Position numbers and translations under genes: made by a program | In this document: positions 7,533-16,669 of the stretch, in pieces | Numbering within the stretch: the first letter of the stretch is position 1 | Layout: each line of letters opens with the position of its first letter | Notes under the pieces: generated by a model | What the model was told of the DNA's origin: nothing | Database searches by the model: none | What the model saw: the letters and a program-made list of their open reading frames with translations, nothing else | Assembly: GCA_934691935.1 (NCBI GenBank) | Contig: CAKUTH010000001.1 | Coordinates: 310,001-374,000, forward strand | Reading direction: 5' to 3' | DNA length: 64,000 bases | DNA from: an uncultured Candidatus Melainabacteria bacterium | GTDB lineage: Bacteria > Cyanobacteriota > Vampirovibrionia > Gastranaerophilales > Gastranaerophilaceae

Positions 7533-8801
7533 ATGGCACAAAAGAACTTTTTATTCACTTCCGAATCAGTTACGGAAGGACACCCAGACAAAGTTTGCGA
7601 TCAGATTTCTGATGCAATCTTAGATGAATTTTTAACAAAGTACCCACAATCACGTGTTGCAGCTGAAACTACAGTAACTACAGGTATGGCACTTGTTTGT
7701 GGTGAAATTACATCTGACTGTTATGTTGACATTCCGTCAGTTGTTAGAAGCACAATCAAAAACATCGGCTATACAGAAAGCGAAGGTGGCGGATTTGATT
7801 TCAACACTTGCGCAGTTTTGACAAGCATCGACGAACAATCTTGCGACATCGCAGGCGGTGTAAACAAAGCGTTTGAAACTCGCTCAAATAACGCTGACAC
7901 TTCTGTTTCTGAAACAGAAAACATAGGTGCTGGTGACCAAGGTATTATGTTTGGTTACGCTTGTAACGAAACACCTGAATTGATGCCTTTACCAATCAGT
8001 CTTGCACACAAATTGTCATACAGACTTGCACAAGTTAGAAAACAAGGCATTTTGTCATATCTTAGACCAGACGGCAAATCTCAAGTTACTGTTGAATACG
8101 TTGATGGAAAACCTTCAAGAATTCACACTGTATTGATTTCTACACAACACGACGACATTATTGACGGAACTTCTGACAACGCTCAAATTCAAGCTAAAAT
8201 AAGAGAAGATATTAAAAAATATGTAATTGATTATGTATTTGAAAGCGAATCAATAAAACTTGATGCAGATACAATTATCCTTGTAAACCCATCAGGACGT
8301 TTTGTTGTAGGTGGTCCACAAGGCGATGCTGGTTTAACTGGACGTAAAATCATCGTTGATACTTACGGTGGCTACTCTCGTCACGGTGGCGGAGCTTTCT
8401 CTGGAAAAGATCCAACAAAAGTTGACAGATCAGCAGCTTACGCATCACGTTATGTTGCTAAAAACATCGTAGCTTCTGGCTTGGCTGAAAAATGCGAAAT
8501 CGAATTGGCTTACGCTATCGGTGTTGCTGAACCTATTTCAATCATGGTTGATACATTTGGAACTGGTAAAATTTCTGATGAAGAAATTTCTAAACTTGTT
8601 TCTAAAAACTTTGATTTAAGACCAGCGGCAATTATCAAAGACTTCGATTTGCGTAACTTGCCAGCTAAAAACGGTGGTAAATTCTACCAATTGTTAGCTG
8701 CTTACGGTCACATGGGCAGAACTGATATTGATGTACCTTGGGAACACACTGACAAGGCTGAAACATTGAAATCTCAAGCCTGCTCACTTGCTCAAGCATA
8801 A
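7533..8801 (+). CDS. metK: S-adenosylmethionine synthase
   Basis: MetK forms S-adenosylmethionine from methionine and ATP. The 422-residue product has the family landmarks in order: GHPDKVCDQISDAILDE near the start, GAGDQGIMFGYA (the conserved methionine-site loop), and GGGAFSGKDPTKVDRSAAY near residue 290. It is about 25-35 residues longer than many bacterial MetK proteins, the excess lying in the loop regions around residues 75-115 and 190-220. AAGGAG precedes the ATG by nine bases. It is a single gene with its own promoter and a bidirectional terminator. Confidence 0.97.
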   Translation: MAQKNFLFTSESVTEGHPDKVCDQISDAILDEFLTKYPQSRVAAETTVTTGMALVCGEITSDCYVDIPSVVRSTIKNIGYTESEGGGFDFNTCAVLTSIDEQSCDIAGGVNKAFETRSNNADTSVSETENIGAGDQGIMFGYACNETPELMPLPISLAHKLSYRLAQVRKQGILSYLRPDGKSQVTVEYVDGKPSRIHTVLISTQHDDIIDGTSDNAQIQAKIREDIKKYVIDYVFESESIKLDADTIILVNPSGRFVVGGPQGDAGLTGRKIIVDTYGGYSRHGGGAFSGKDPTKVDRSAAYASRYVAKNIVASGLAEKCEIELAYAIGVAEPISIMVDTFGTGKISDEEISKLVSKNFDLRPAAIIKDFDLRNLPAKNGGKFYQLLAAYGHMGRTDIDVPWEHTDKAETLKSQACSLAQA

Positions 8802-8823
8802 TCGCGAATAATATACAAAAAAA

Positions 8824-8857
8824 AATAAGAGAGATTAACTTCTCTCTTATTTTTTTA
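8824..8857. terminator. Bidirectional terminator between metK and rsmG
   Basis: Arms AATAAGAGAG and CTCTCTTATT (8824-8851) are flanked by T6 on the plus side and A-rich sequence (T-run on the minus strand) on the other. The hairpin overlaps the last codons of rsmG. Confidence 0.85.
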
Positions 8858-9443
8858 TTACAATCAAATTCCTTACAAAATTTTCTTCTAACGGCAAATT
8901 ATATTCAATAACATCAATAATTTCTGCTTTATATTTTTTCAAAATATTTTTTGCATCGTTAATTTCTTCTTGCGTTTTAATCGACTTGTATGCAACAAAA
9001 TATCCGCCATTTTTCAACAAAGGTAGGGCATAATTTGCGATTTTATCAAGTTTTGCAACTGCACGAGATGTTATTATATCAAATTTATCTTTTATATTCT
9101 CCGCCCTATCACAAATTGTATGAAGGTTTTTAATACCTAATTCAGCCTTCATGTTTTCTATCGCGTTAATCTTTTTGCGAATACTATCAAGTGCAAAAAC
9201 TTCAACATTTTTGTATTGCAATGCTATTGGAACAGACGGAAATCCGCCACCAGTACCAATATCCAACAGAGTCACGCCGTTAGAAAATTCCTTAAAATAT
9301 TTTTCAAAAAACTTTTCGATTGCAAGGCTATCAAAAATATGTTTTTCCCACAAATATTTTTCATCATTTTTTGAAATTAAATTTAATTTGGAATTTTGGT
9401 CTAAAAAGACATCTATGTACTTTGCAAAATCTTTTTTATTCAT
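8847..9443 (-). CDS. rsmG: 16S rRNA (guanine527-N7)-methyltransferase RsmG
   Basis: The 198-residue product carries the RsmG/GidB Rossmann fold: an N-terminal K-x-N-L-I-S helix region (SKLNLISKNDEKYLWEKHIFDS), SAM motif DIGTGGGFPSVPIAL near residue 62, and VTSRAVA-like ITSRAVAKLDKI near residue 125. Family knowledge: it methylates G527 of 16S rRNA; loss gives low-level streptomycin resistance in other bacteria. GAAGG lies before the ATG. The start overlaps the end of the upstream P-loop/TPR gene by 8 bases, so the two are co-transcribed. At 198 residues it is slightly shorter than the E. coli protein (207). Confidence 0.95.
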   Translation of the reverse strand: MNKKDFAKYIDVFLDQNSKLNLISKNDEKYLWEKHIFDSLAIEKFFEKYFKEFSNGVTLLDIGTGGGFPSVPIALQYKNVEVFALDSIRKKINAIENMKAELGIKNLHTICDRAENIKDKFDIITSRAVAKLDKIANYALPLLKNGGYFVAYKSIKTQEEINDAKNILKKYKAEIIDVIEYNLPLEENFVRNLIVIKK

Positions 9444-11742
9444 TGTAAACCTTCAATATATCGTCAATTCTTACCTGTATTTTATCAATATTCTCTTTGT
9501 TAAAATCGTTTTGAGCAAACTTTTGAGCCTCTTTGAATAGTGATAACGCCGTTTTGTAATCTTTTTGCTTTGCATACAAATCTCCGAGCGCAATATCGGC
9601 AGACATTATATAAAACGGCTCATTAAGTTCTAATGCGCATTTTTTTGCACGTTGTAAGTATGTTAGAGCATTATTTTTATTAATTTGTGCAAGTTTCATT
9701 GACGACACATAAATTCCGTTATAATTTTTCGTCATTTCATCCAGCCTTAAACTTTCATTAAGGTATTTTACCGCCAAATCAGGCTTTCCATCCTCATCAT
9801 AAATCGTCGCTAAATTTGTGATTGCAGATGACAAATTCATATTGATTTTTACATCCTGAGAGGTTTCTACACACTTTTTGTAATATTTAACCGCTTCTTC
9901 TACATCACCAGCTTCATCTTTATTCACTGCATACTTAAAATAAAGTTCGGCAAGAACAGATTTTTCTATACCAAAAGTCGATTGCGGAAGTTCTATATTC
10001 ATGCCAGTAATCGATGCTTGCAACAACTTAGCTTTAGTGCGCAAATTCAACGAAATTCCATCTGCCAAAACTTCCTTTATAAGTTTCTCTGCTTTTTCAT
10101 TCTTAAATGTTATGTAGAAAATATTTGCGATTTCATATTTGTACTCATTAATTTTTTCAATATCGCCAGTTGATACATAAAATTCTACAGCTAATTCAAA
10201 GTATTTTTGGGCATTAAACCAATCCGACATTTTTTTGAAATTTTGTGCCAAACTTGAATATAATGTAGGCAAGAATGTGTAATAATCGTCATCATTATTG
10301 AGCGTCAAGGCTTTTTGATAAACCATGACAGCCTTAAGATATTCAAAATTTTGTTCCTCTTTTTTGGCTAAATTAATCAAATCAACCAAAGATAGGTCTT
10401 TAATTTCTTCTAACGCCTGCGATTTTTTATCAGAAACATCCACAAACTTGTTTATTGAACTTGCAATTTTATTCATTATCGCCATTTCATCAGCTTCTGT
10501 TTCAAAAACGAACGAGATATTTTTGATTTGTTCTTCTTTTTCCTGAATTGTTGCAGGAGCTTGTTGAACAACAATTTCTGGCTCAATTTGTTTTATGTTT
10601 TTATTGATAAACACAGGTTTTTGCGGGATATAAAGGCTATGATATTCTATTTCCCTGCGCATTGTCTGTCTTGAAATTATCAAATCACGTTCCAGAGGTT
10701 TGAGCGGTAATTGAGTATTATATAAATCCACACAACTTTTGTGAATTTTTATGGCTATATTTTCAGCTATAGAGTTTTCTGCAATAACTTTAAAATAATC
10801 TTGCAAATACAGCATTGCCCCTTCTCTTGTTAAAATTAAATTATCAACAAAAAAAGCAATCCTATCAGCATCATAAAGATGCAGAGCTTGTAAAAGTTTT
10901 ACATTTACAGGGTGTCGCATAATCGTCAAAAACCTGAACAAGTGACCACTTACAGGATCGACAAGAGATAGTGCTTCTCTTATAATAAAATCATTAAATG
11001 TTTGAAAACTTTTCGTATAACCTGACATAAATTCTGCAAGTGTGAGTTTTCTAAGTTGCATGATTTTTAAAGATAATGTGGTATAAAACCAGTAACCCCT
11101 CGTGTATTTATACAATTCATCAGATAATGGACCAATTTGTTTGAACCCTTCTTCTCTTAAATATTTTTCAAAAAGTCCCTTTTCCAACGCTCTTATAGAA
11201 ACTTTTTCGTATAACTGTTTAAAATCATTATAATCAAACTTTCTTGAAATAATTATTATCTTAATTTTTGGATTTTTAGACAAATGATACAAAAAATCCA
11301 ATATATCAATTTTATAATCCTTTAATACTTGTTCAAACGAATTAATAACAATTAATACAGGCTTGTCGATTGATTCAAAATACGCATTAATTTTTTGCGT
11401 AAAATTTTCGGACTTTGCTTTTGGATGTTGAATAACACCTTGAGCTGTCAATCTCTTGAAATTATCAAAAAATCCTAACAACACGTCATCTAAAATTGTT
11501 GTTTCAAAACAATTATATTTCAGAGTAATAACATCATCTTTCAAAAAAGAAAGAGCTTGATTTACGACATGAACCTTACCAGTCCCCATAAATCCGTTTA
11601 CAAGCAACAGTGGTATAGAAGAATTTAAAAACGCGAAGATTTCTTCTATCTTATCAACATTGTTCTCTATTAAAATAGGATTAATGCCAATATCTTGTTT
11701 TAATATTTCTTTTTTATCAGCAATCTCTTTTATGAATTCCAT
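9436..11742 (-). CDS. P-loop NTPase-like protein with C-terminal TPR repeats (STAND-like, altered Walker motifs)
   Basis: The 768-residue product has an N-terminal NTPase-like module: a Walker A-like NGFMGTGKV at residues 49-57 and a Walker B-like PVLIVINSFEQV near 128-139. Next come a helical region, a low-complexity linker (about 370-420) and at least six TPR-like helical hairpins from about 450 to the end (e.g. AELYFKYAVNKDEAGDVEEA, GDLYAKQKDYKTALSLFKEA). This order resembles STAND regulators of the MalT/AP-ATPase type, but there is no HTH. The Walker A Ser/Thr is Val and the Walker B Asp is Asn, so nucleotide hydrolysis is doubtful. It is probably a cytoplasmic scaffold or sensor. The ATG lies 6 bases after a good -10 box, with no Shine-Dalgarno site. 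Confidence 0.8.
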   Translation of the reverse strand: MEFIKEIADKKEILKQDIGINPILIENNVDKIEEIFAFLNSSIPLLLVNGFMGTGKVHVVNQALSFLKDDVITLKYNCFETTILDDVLLGFFDNFKRLTAQGVIQHPKAKSENFTQKINAYFESIDKPVLIVINSFEQVLKDYKIDILDFLYHLSKNPKIKIIIISRKFDYNDFKQLYEKVSIRALEKGLFEKYLREEGFKQIGPLSDELYKYTRGYWFYTTLSLKIMQLRKLTLAEFMSGYTKSFQTFNDFIIREALSLVDPVSGHLFRFLTIMRHPVNVKLLQALHLYDADRIAFFVDNLILTREGAMLYLQDYFKVIAENSIAENIAIKIHKSCVDLYNTQLPLKPLERDLIISRQTMRREIEYHSLYIPQKPVFINKNIKQIEPEIVVQQAPATIQEKEEQIKNISFVFETEADEMAIMNKIASSINKFVDVSDKKSQALEEIKDLSLVDLINLAKKEEQNFEYLKAVMVYQKALTLNNDDDYYTFLPTLYSSLAQNFKKMSDWFNAQKYFELAVEFYVSTGDIEKINEYKYEIANIFYITFKNEKAEKLIKEVLADGISLNLRTKAKLLQASITGMNIELPQSTFGIEKSVLAELYFKYAVNKDEAGDVEEAVKYYKKCVETSQDVKINMNLSSAITNLATIYDEDGKPDLAVKYLNESLRLDEMTKNYNGIYVSSMKLAQINKNNALTYLQRAKKCALELNEPFYIMSADIALGDLYAKQKDYKTALSLFKEAQKFAQNDFNKENIDKIQVRIDDILKVYNE

Positions 11743-11748
11743 AAAGCT

Positions 11749-11777
11749 ATATTAATAGATTTCTTAAAATTTTGCAA
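11749..11777 (-). promoter_or_regulatory. Leaderless-type promoter of the P-loop/TPR gene
   Basis: On the minus strand TTGCAA (11772-11777), a 17-base spacer and TAATAT (11749-11754) end six bases before the ATG at 11742, so transcription should start at or near the start codon. The palindromic TTGCAA could also serve as a -35 box for a plus-strand promoter with TACACT at 11795-11800. Confidence 0.6.
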
Positions 11778-11819
11778 ATCGAATATTTTTATAGTACACT
11801 GAGAATAAAGGGGAAATGT

Positions 11820-11924
11820 ATGGAATTTTTCAGAAAACATCAAAAAATCATAGTCGCAATAATGGGAATTACGTTCATTGCGTGGACTGTAGGGCTTATG
11901 TTGTTGCCTCTTATTTTTAACTAA
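11820..11924 (+). CDS. 34-residue single-pass membrane protein
   Basis: An ATG with AAGGGG eight bases upstream opens a 34-codon frame ending at 11922-11924. The product is a short basic head (MEFFRKHQKI) followed by a single ~22-residue hydrophobic helix (IVAIMGITFIAWTVGLMLLP). The head-helix arrangement resembles the inner-membrane anchor that starts SurA/PpiD-like foldases in this lineage, but no catalytic part follows. It is the first gene of an envelope operon, 15 bases before the M23 hydrolase. An overlapping ATG four bases earlier is in another frame and gives a polar, implausible peptide. Confidence 0.6.
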   Translation: MEFFRKHQKIIVAIMGITFIAWTVGLMLLPLIFN

Positions 11925-11939
11925 CTTTATAGGTAAATT

Positions 11940-13058
11940 ATGAATAAATTCATAAAAAAATTATTTATAGTTGCACTTTGCTTGTTAATTTCGGCGACAA
12001 GCCAGTTTGCCAGCGCAAATCAACTTAATGTGATTAAGCAAAAACAAAGAGTTACACAAGAAAAAATCAAACGCCTTAAACATCTTGAAAACGCTGAAAA
12101 AAGCAAACTTTCTAAAAACCAAAGAAAACTAGAACAAGCATCTAGCAGCTTACAGACTTCGCAAAAACAATATTCCTCTTTGGAATCTCAAATCGCGCAA
12201 TTAGAAAGAGATTTAAACTCGGCAGTTACAGAATATAACACATCTAATGTTCAAATGCGTAAAAGAATTCGACAAGTTTACAAAAATCAACGCACAGGCA
12301 TGTTTGAACTTATTTTTACAGCAAAAGATTTGAACGCATTGCTGGACGTTGTTTATTTTGAAAAAATCGTATTGAAAAAAGATTACGCAAGAATAATGGC
12401 TGTGAAAGCTAAATCTCAAAAAATTGCGATGATGAAACGCGATATGCAAAATAAAAAACTTGCTCTCGCACAATCAATTGAAAATATAAACTCGCAACAA
12501 AAAAATATAAAATATGCTATTGCTCAAAACCAAAGCATGATTAACAAATACAAAACTGATAGAAAAACGTACGAACAAGCAGAAAGAGAGCTTGCACGAC
12601 AATCTGCCAATATTCAAAGCATGCTGGCACACAGCCGTGGTGACAATTCCATAAGAGTCACATCAGCAGGTTTTTTACGTCCAATTAGCGGACGTATCAC
12701 ATCACCGTTTGGCTGGAGAACTCACCCTATTTTTAACAGCAGAACTTTTCACTCAGGTGTTGATATTGCTGGCCCTAACAGAGGAAGTATAAGAGCTTCT
12801 AATGAAGGTAAGGTAATTTATTCAGGCTGGTACGGCGGTTACGGTAAAGTTGTAATTTTGGATCACGGTACAGTGAACGGCAAACCAACATCTACACTTT
12901 ACGCTCACATGTCATCAACAAAAGTCAGCCAAGGACAATATGTAAAGAAAGGCGATGTAATAGGGTATGAAGGAACGACAGGCTACAGCACAGGCCCTCA
13001 CGTACACTTTGAAGTCAGAATTAATGGCAAACCAAATAATCCGTTGAACTATATTTAA
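11940..13058 (+). CDS. EnvC-like murein hydrolase/activator, coiled coil plus M23 domain
   Basis: The 372-residue product has a signal peptide (to about residue 27, ASAN), a long coiled coil (about 30-225) and a C-terminal LytM/M23 domain. In the M23 domain the zinc ligands H271 and D275 (HSGVDIAG) and H354-V-H356 (GPHVHFEV) are all present, as is the SPFGWRTHPI entry loop. An intact site suggests an active endopeptidase cutting peptide cross-links, unlike EnvC, whose site is degenerate. It acts in the periplasm at division or elongation sites (inference from the family). It precedes the LptD-like gene by 12 bases. Confidence 0.9.
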   Translation: MNKFIKKLFIVALCLLISATSQFASANQLNVIKQKQRVTQEKIKRLKHLENAEKSKLSKNQRKLEQASSSLQTSQKQYSSLESQIAQLERDLNSAVTEYNTSNVQMRKRIRQVYKNQRTGMFELIFTAKDLNALLDVVYFEKIVLKKDYARIMAVKAKSQKIAMMKRDMQNKKLALAQSIENINSQQKNIKYAIAQNQSMINKYKTDRKTYEQAERELARQSANIQSMLAHSRGDNSIRVTSAGFLRPISGRITSPFGWRTHPIFNSRTFHSGVDIAGPNRGSIRASNEGKVIYSGWYGGYGKVVILDHGTVNGKPTSTLYAHMSSTKVSQGQYVKKGDVIGYEGTTGYSTGPHVHFEVRINGKPNNPLNYI

Positions 13059-13070
13059 GAAGGTTAGAAT

Positions 13071-15197
13071 TTGAAAAAGCATTTACTTATAACAGCATTA
13101 ATATTAACAGTTTCCGCCAATTGCTCAATTGCGGAAGGTTTACCAAGCCCTACTCCAGAGCTTGACAGATTTGAAGAACAATTTTATGAAGCACCTTCTA
13201 CGCCAGCACCAGAAGTTAACGTTGTTGAAGGAAGTATCGCCAAACCCATAAAAACAATGCCTCTTTTCAAGAAAACTAGAATTAAAGTTACTAACTATTT
13301 AAGAGAACGCGATTACAACAAGGCTCAAAAACTTTTAGAAAAAGAAAAGAAACTCCAAAATAGTGACGACACAGTTAAAAACGAAGTAGAAGAAGCTGAA
13401 ATTCAAACAACTGAGAATACTCAAGAATTGCAAGGCGGAGTAAGCCAACAAGTTACGACAAACAACGTTCAACTTGATGCTGATGTAATTGATTACGATG
13501 AAAAAACAATGGATTTGATTGCGACAGGCTCTCCTGTTTTGACGTTCCCAGCACAAGGCACAACTATAAAAGCTGAAAAAATTATTTATAACACAGCATC
13601 AAACACATTAAAAGCATCTAAAGAAGTTGAAATAATTAAAAACGGACATAGCGTTTTTGGGGAAGACCTTGATGTAAATTTAAACGAAGAAAATGCGATA
13701 TTAAATAATGTAGAAACGAAATTATCATTCTTGACCGTTAACTCAAGAAAAGCTGAAATGAACGAAGATTTAATCACTCTTTATGACGGCAAAATGGTTT
13801 CCAAAGATAAATACATTCTTAGTTTCCATACCAAAATGGTTGGTGGCGATCGTTTCGGTAGCATGTTTGTAAACGAAGAAGATAAGGTATATCTCTCTGA
13901 TGAAATAGGTGACACTGCAATCACAATAAAAGCAAAAGATGTTATTGTTGATGCGAAGAAAAACACTGATACGATTACATTAAAAAAAGCTCGCTTTTTC
14001 TATGATGATTTCAAACTCTTTACACTAAAAACTTTAAAACTTCATACTAACAAAAACCAAGAATATTTCGAAGGTAATTACCCAGAATTCGGTTCTCGTG
14101 GTAAGTTCGGGATGTTCTTAGGCCCTGGTTACACATTTGATACACCATTGCAAAACGGTTCAACATTAAAACTTATTCCCATTGTAAACAAAAAAAGTAA
14201 CTGGGGTATCGGTGGATTTTTGAAATATCGTAGCGGAACGAACTTTACAGATTTTGGTTACGCAACTGGCTCAAGCATGGTGTTCTTGAGAGGTAAACAA
14301 CTTTTAGACGACAAATTGTTTATGCAGTACGGTATCAATTCATATATGGATGAATGGTTCTTAGGTCGAAGAATGGCAAAATATGATGCTGAATTGGTGT
14401 ACGAGGACAAAGGAATAATTCCATCTTCTATCGGGGACGGATTAGATTTGAACTTTAGACACCGTTTTGGTTTCGGTTATATGCATAACAGTGATTTTAA
14501 CAGATATGGAGAATCGCTCGATGCCGCAAATATTGGTACAACTAGAACCAGATATATGGCTGAAGCTGCACAAAATTTATACAAATATGAGGATAAAGAA
14601 AATCGTAAAGCCTTAGTTTTGTCCATGGTAATGCAAGGCAGTGCCGCATTATACGGAACAGGCGATACACAATTTATTGGTAGAATTGGTCCTAGATTAC
14701 ACACTCAATACAAATACTGGATGCAAGATATTGCATACTTTGCATCAGCGTACCAAGACAATACTCCATTAAAAGTTTACGATACGTATAGATATGGTCA
14801 TGGTTGTATAAATATCCGTGAAGCATTACGTTTGAACAAATATGTTTCATTGGCATGGTCTGGCACAATTAACGTTACAGGCGATTCTCCAAACGGAAAA
14901 CCATTCCAAGAATGTACGTTCTTAGTATCGTTAGGTCCTGATGATTTCAAGATAAACCTTGGATATGACTGGGTTCGTGAACACACATATTTTGGTATAG
15001 CAATTGCGATGAATACCAAAGGCTCTGGTATTGAATATGAAAAATTGGTAATCAAACACCCTGAACGCCTAGCAAAAAGCGATGAAGAAGATGTTGAATT
15101 GAAAGTTTTTGACGGTAGCGATGTTCAAGCTAAACCTAAAAAAATGATGTATGCAGAAGTTATTGATATTGAAGATCCAGATAGGGAAGAATTATAA
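13071..15197 (+). CDS. LptD/OstA-like outer-membrane protein
   Basis: The 708-residue product has a signal peptide (to about residue 21), a charged linker with a helix-turn-helix-like RDYNKAQKLLEKEKK (about 80-95), then an OstA/LptA-like beta-jellyroll (about 133-330; LDADVIDYDEKTMDLIATGS, KAEKIIYNTASNTLKASKEV), then a beta-rich region to about 680 resembling a 16-26 strand barrel with alternating aromatic strands. LptD inserts lipopolysaccharide into the outer leaflet, and the lpxI and lpxB genes downstream agree. The four-cysteine pattern of E. coli LptD is absent, as usual outside Proteobacteria. Translation starts at TTG 13071, with AAGAAGG seven bases before. The stop overlaps the aldolase start by one base. 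Confidence 0.8.
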   Translation: MKKHLLITALILTVSANCSIAEGLPSPTPELDRFEEQFYEAPSTPAPEVNVVEGSIAKPIKTMPLFKKTRIKVTNYLRERDYNKAQKLLEKEKKLQNSDDTVKNEVEEAEIQTTENTQELQGGVSQQVTTNNVQLDADVIDYDEKTMDLIATGSPVLTFPAQGTTIKAEKIIYNTASNTLKASKEVEIIKNGHSVFGEDLDVNLNEENAILNNVETKLSFLTVNSRKAEMNEDLITLYDGKMVSKDKYILSFHTKMVGGDRFGSMFVNEEDKVYLSDEIGDTAITIKAKDVIVDAKKNTDTITLKKARFFYDDFKLFTLKTLKLHTNKNQEYFEGNYPEFGSRGKFGMFLGPGYTFDTPLQNGSTLKLIPIVNKKSNWGIGGFLKYRSGTNFTDFGYATGSSMVFLRGKQLLDDKLFMQYGINSYMDEWFLGRRMAKYDAELVYEDKGIIPSSIGDGLDLNFRHRFGFGYMHNSDFNRYGESLDAANIGTTRTRYMAEAAQNLYKYEDKENRKALVLSMVMQGSAALYGTGDTQFIGRIGPRLHTQYKYWMQDIAYFASAYQDNTPLKVYDTYRYGHGCINIREALRLNKYVSLAWSGTINVTGDSPNGKPFQECTFLVSLGPDDFKINLGYDWVREHTYFGIAIAMNTKGSGIEYEKLVIKHPERLAKSDEEDVELKVFDGSDVQAKPKKMMYAEVIDIEDPDREEL

Positions 15198-15823
15198 TGC
15201 TTGAAGATTTAAAACGCGAAATTATTGAATATGGCAAACTCGCAGGAGAAAAGAATTTTACTCCAGGGTATTCTGGTAATTTTTCTGCAAGATATGAAGA
15301 TAAAATTCTAATCACTTCGTCTGGTTCTGCAAACGGCTATCTGAGCGAGGATGAGCTCGTATTAATGGATTTCGACGGAAATTTGTTAGAAGGCAATAAA
15401 AAACCATCATCGGAGAAAATGTTGCATGCTGAATTTTACAAACAAAGACCAGACGTAAATTACATAATTCATGTACATTCTCCATTTTTAAGTTCTTTTG
15501 CCTGCTGTCACATTCCGCTTGATGAACCAATTATGGCAGAAAACGTTTTTTATTTTGGACAAATTCCATTGGCTGAGTACGGTTTGCCATCATCAATGGA
15601 TTTGGTTGAAAAAACATCAAAATATTTTAAAGATTATGACGCTGTACTAATGGCAAACCACGGATTTATAGTTGGAGATAAAACCATAAAAGATGCGTTT
15701 TTAAAACTTGAACTAGCAGAAAGCTACGCACAAGTTGTGATTAATACAAAACTTTTGGGCGGTGCAGTTTTGTTTAATCAATCAGAAGTTGATGAAATTA
15801 ATTCATTAAAGAAAAAGTTGTGA
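15197..15823 (+). CDS. Class II (zinc) aldolase, FucA/AraD type
   Basis: The 208-residue product has the class II aldolase/adducin fold. The zinc ligands H92 and H94 (IIHVHSPF) and H155 (MANHGF) and the catalytic E73 (SSEKM) fall at the same residue numbers as in E. coli L-fuculose-1-phosphate aldolase, so cleavage or formation of a sugar phosphate with dihydroxyacetone phosphate or a related aldehyde is likely. The substrate cannot be read from the sequence; a ribulose-5-phosphate epimerase or methylthioribulose dehydratase activity is possible. It is translationally coupled to the LptD-like gene (TAATG) and precedes lpxI by 30 bases, an unusual place for a catabolic aldolase. Confidence 0.88.
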   Translation: MLEDLKREIIEYGKLAGEKNFTPGYSGNFSARYEDKILITSSGSANGYLSEDELVLMDFDGNLLEGNKKPSSEKMLHAEFYKQRPDVNYIIHVHSPFLSSFACCHIPLDEPIMAENVFYFGQIPLAEYGLPSSMDLVEKTSKYFKDYDAVLMANHGFIVGDKTIKDAFLKLELAESYAQVVINTKLLGGAVLFNQSEVDEINSLKKKL

Positions 15824-15853
15824 TATAATTATTACAGATAAAAGAGGAAAAAT

Positions 15854-16669
15854 ATGTCATTAATGTTGGAAAATAAACAGGGATTAATAGCTGGCGACGG
15901 AATTCTACCTATTGAAATGGCGCGCCACGCAAAAGAAAACGGATTTGAAGTTGTATGCATATCCCTTGCTAATGATAATTTAAAAGAATTAAAAAAATAT
16001 TGTTCTAAAGTGTATTCTTGCCACCCAGGTGAGATGACCAAGATTGAAAATATTTTTAAGGAAGAAGAAATAAAACAAGTAACTTTTCTTGGAAAGGTAC
16101 ACAAGCGCGTATTACTAAAATTACACAAATTTGATAAACGTGCTATTGAAATTTTAAAATCAGTAAAAAGACTCAATGACGACAAAGTTATGCTTTTAAT
16201 CGTTGATGAGTTTGAAAAACGCGGAATTAAAGTGCTTGATCAAACAATTTTTATCAAGAATTTAATGATTCCGTCAGGCGTTCTTGGAAAATTAAAACCG
16301 ACAGAAGAACAAATGGAAGACGTTAATTATGGTTTTTGGCTAGCAAAAGAGATGGGCAAAATTGACGTTGGGCAATCTGTGGTTATTAAAGACAAAATGG
16401 CAATGGCGGTTGAAGCTATTGAAGGCACAGATATGTGTATCAAACGTGGTTGCAAAAACGCGAAAAAAGGTGCTGTGATTGTAAAAGTTGCCAAACCTTC
16501 TCAAGATAAAAGATTTGACATTCCTGCTATTGGCTTGAGAACTTTAAAAACCATGCGTCGCTACAAAGGTGCATTAATTGCAGTCGAAGCAAATGAAACA
16601 ATTATCGTAAACCAAGAAAAAGTTGTAGAATACGCTGATAAGCATAATATTGTAATAATGGCTGTATGA
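15854..16669 (+). CDS. lpxI: UDP-2,3-diacylglucosamine diphosphatase LpxI
   Basis: The 271-residue product matches LpxI (DUF1009): an N-terminal Rossmann-like part with LIAGDGILPIEMARHAKENG and a C-terminal catalytic part with GQSVVIKDKMAMAVEAIEGTD-type sequence (about 175-195) and K-P-x-Q-D-x-R-F-D-I-P-A-I-G. LpxI hydrolyses UDP-2,3-diacylglucosamine to lipid X, replacing LpxH in cyanobacteria-like and alphaproteobacterial lineages. AAGAGG lies before the ATG. The stop overlaps the lpxB start by 4 bases (ATGA), giving tight coupling of two successive steps of lipid A synthesis. Confidence 0.95.
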   Translation: MSLMLENKQGLIAGDGILPIEMARHAKENGFEVVCISLANDNLKELKKYCSKVYSCHPGEMTKIENIFKEEEIKQVTFLGKVHKRVLLKLHKFDKRAIEILKSVKRLNDDKVMLLIVDEFEKRGIKVLDQTIFIKNLMIPSGVLGKLKPTEEQMEDVNYGFWLAKEMGKIDVGQSVVIKDKMAMAVEAIEGTDMCIKRGCKNAKKGAVIVKVAKPSQDKRFDIPAIGLRTLKTMRRYKGALIAVEANETIIVNQEKVVEYADKHNIVIMAV

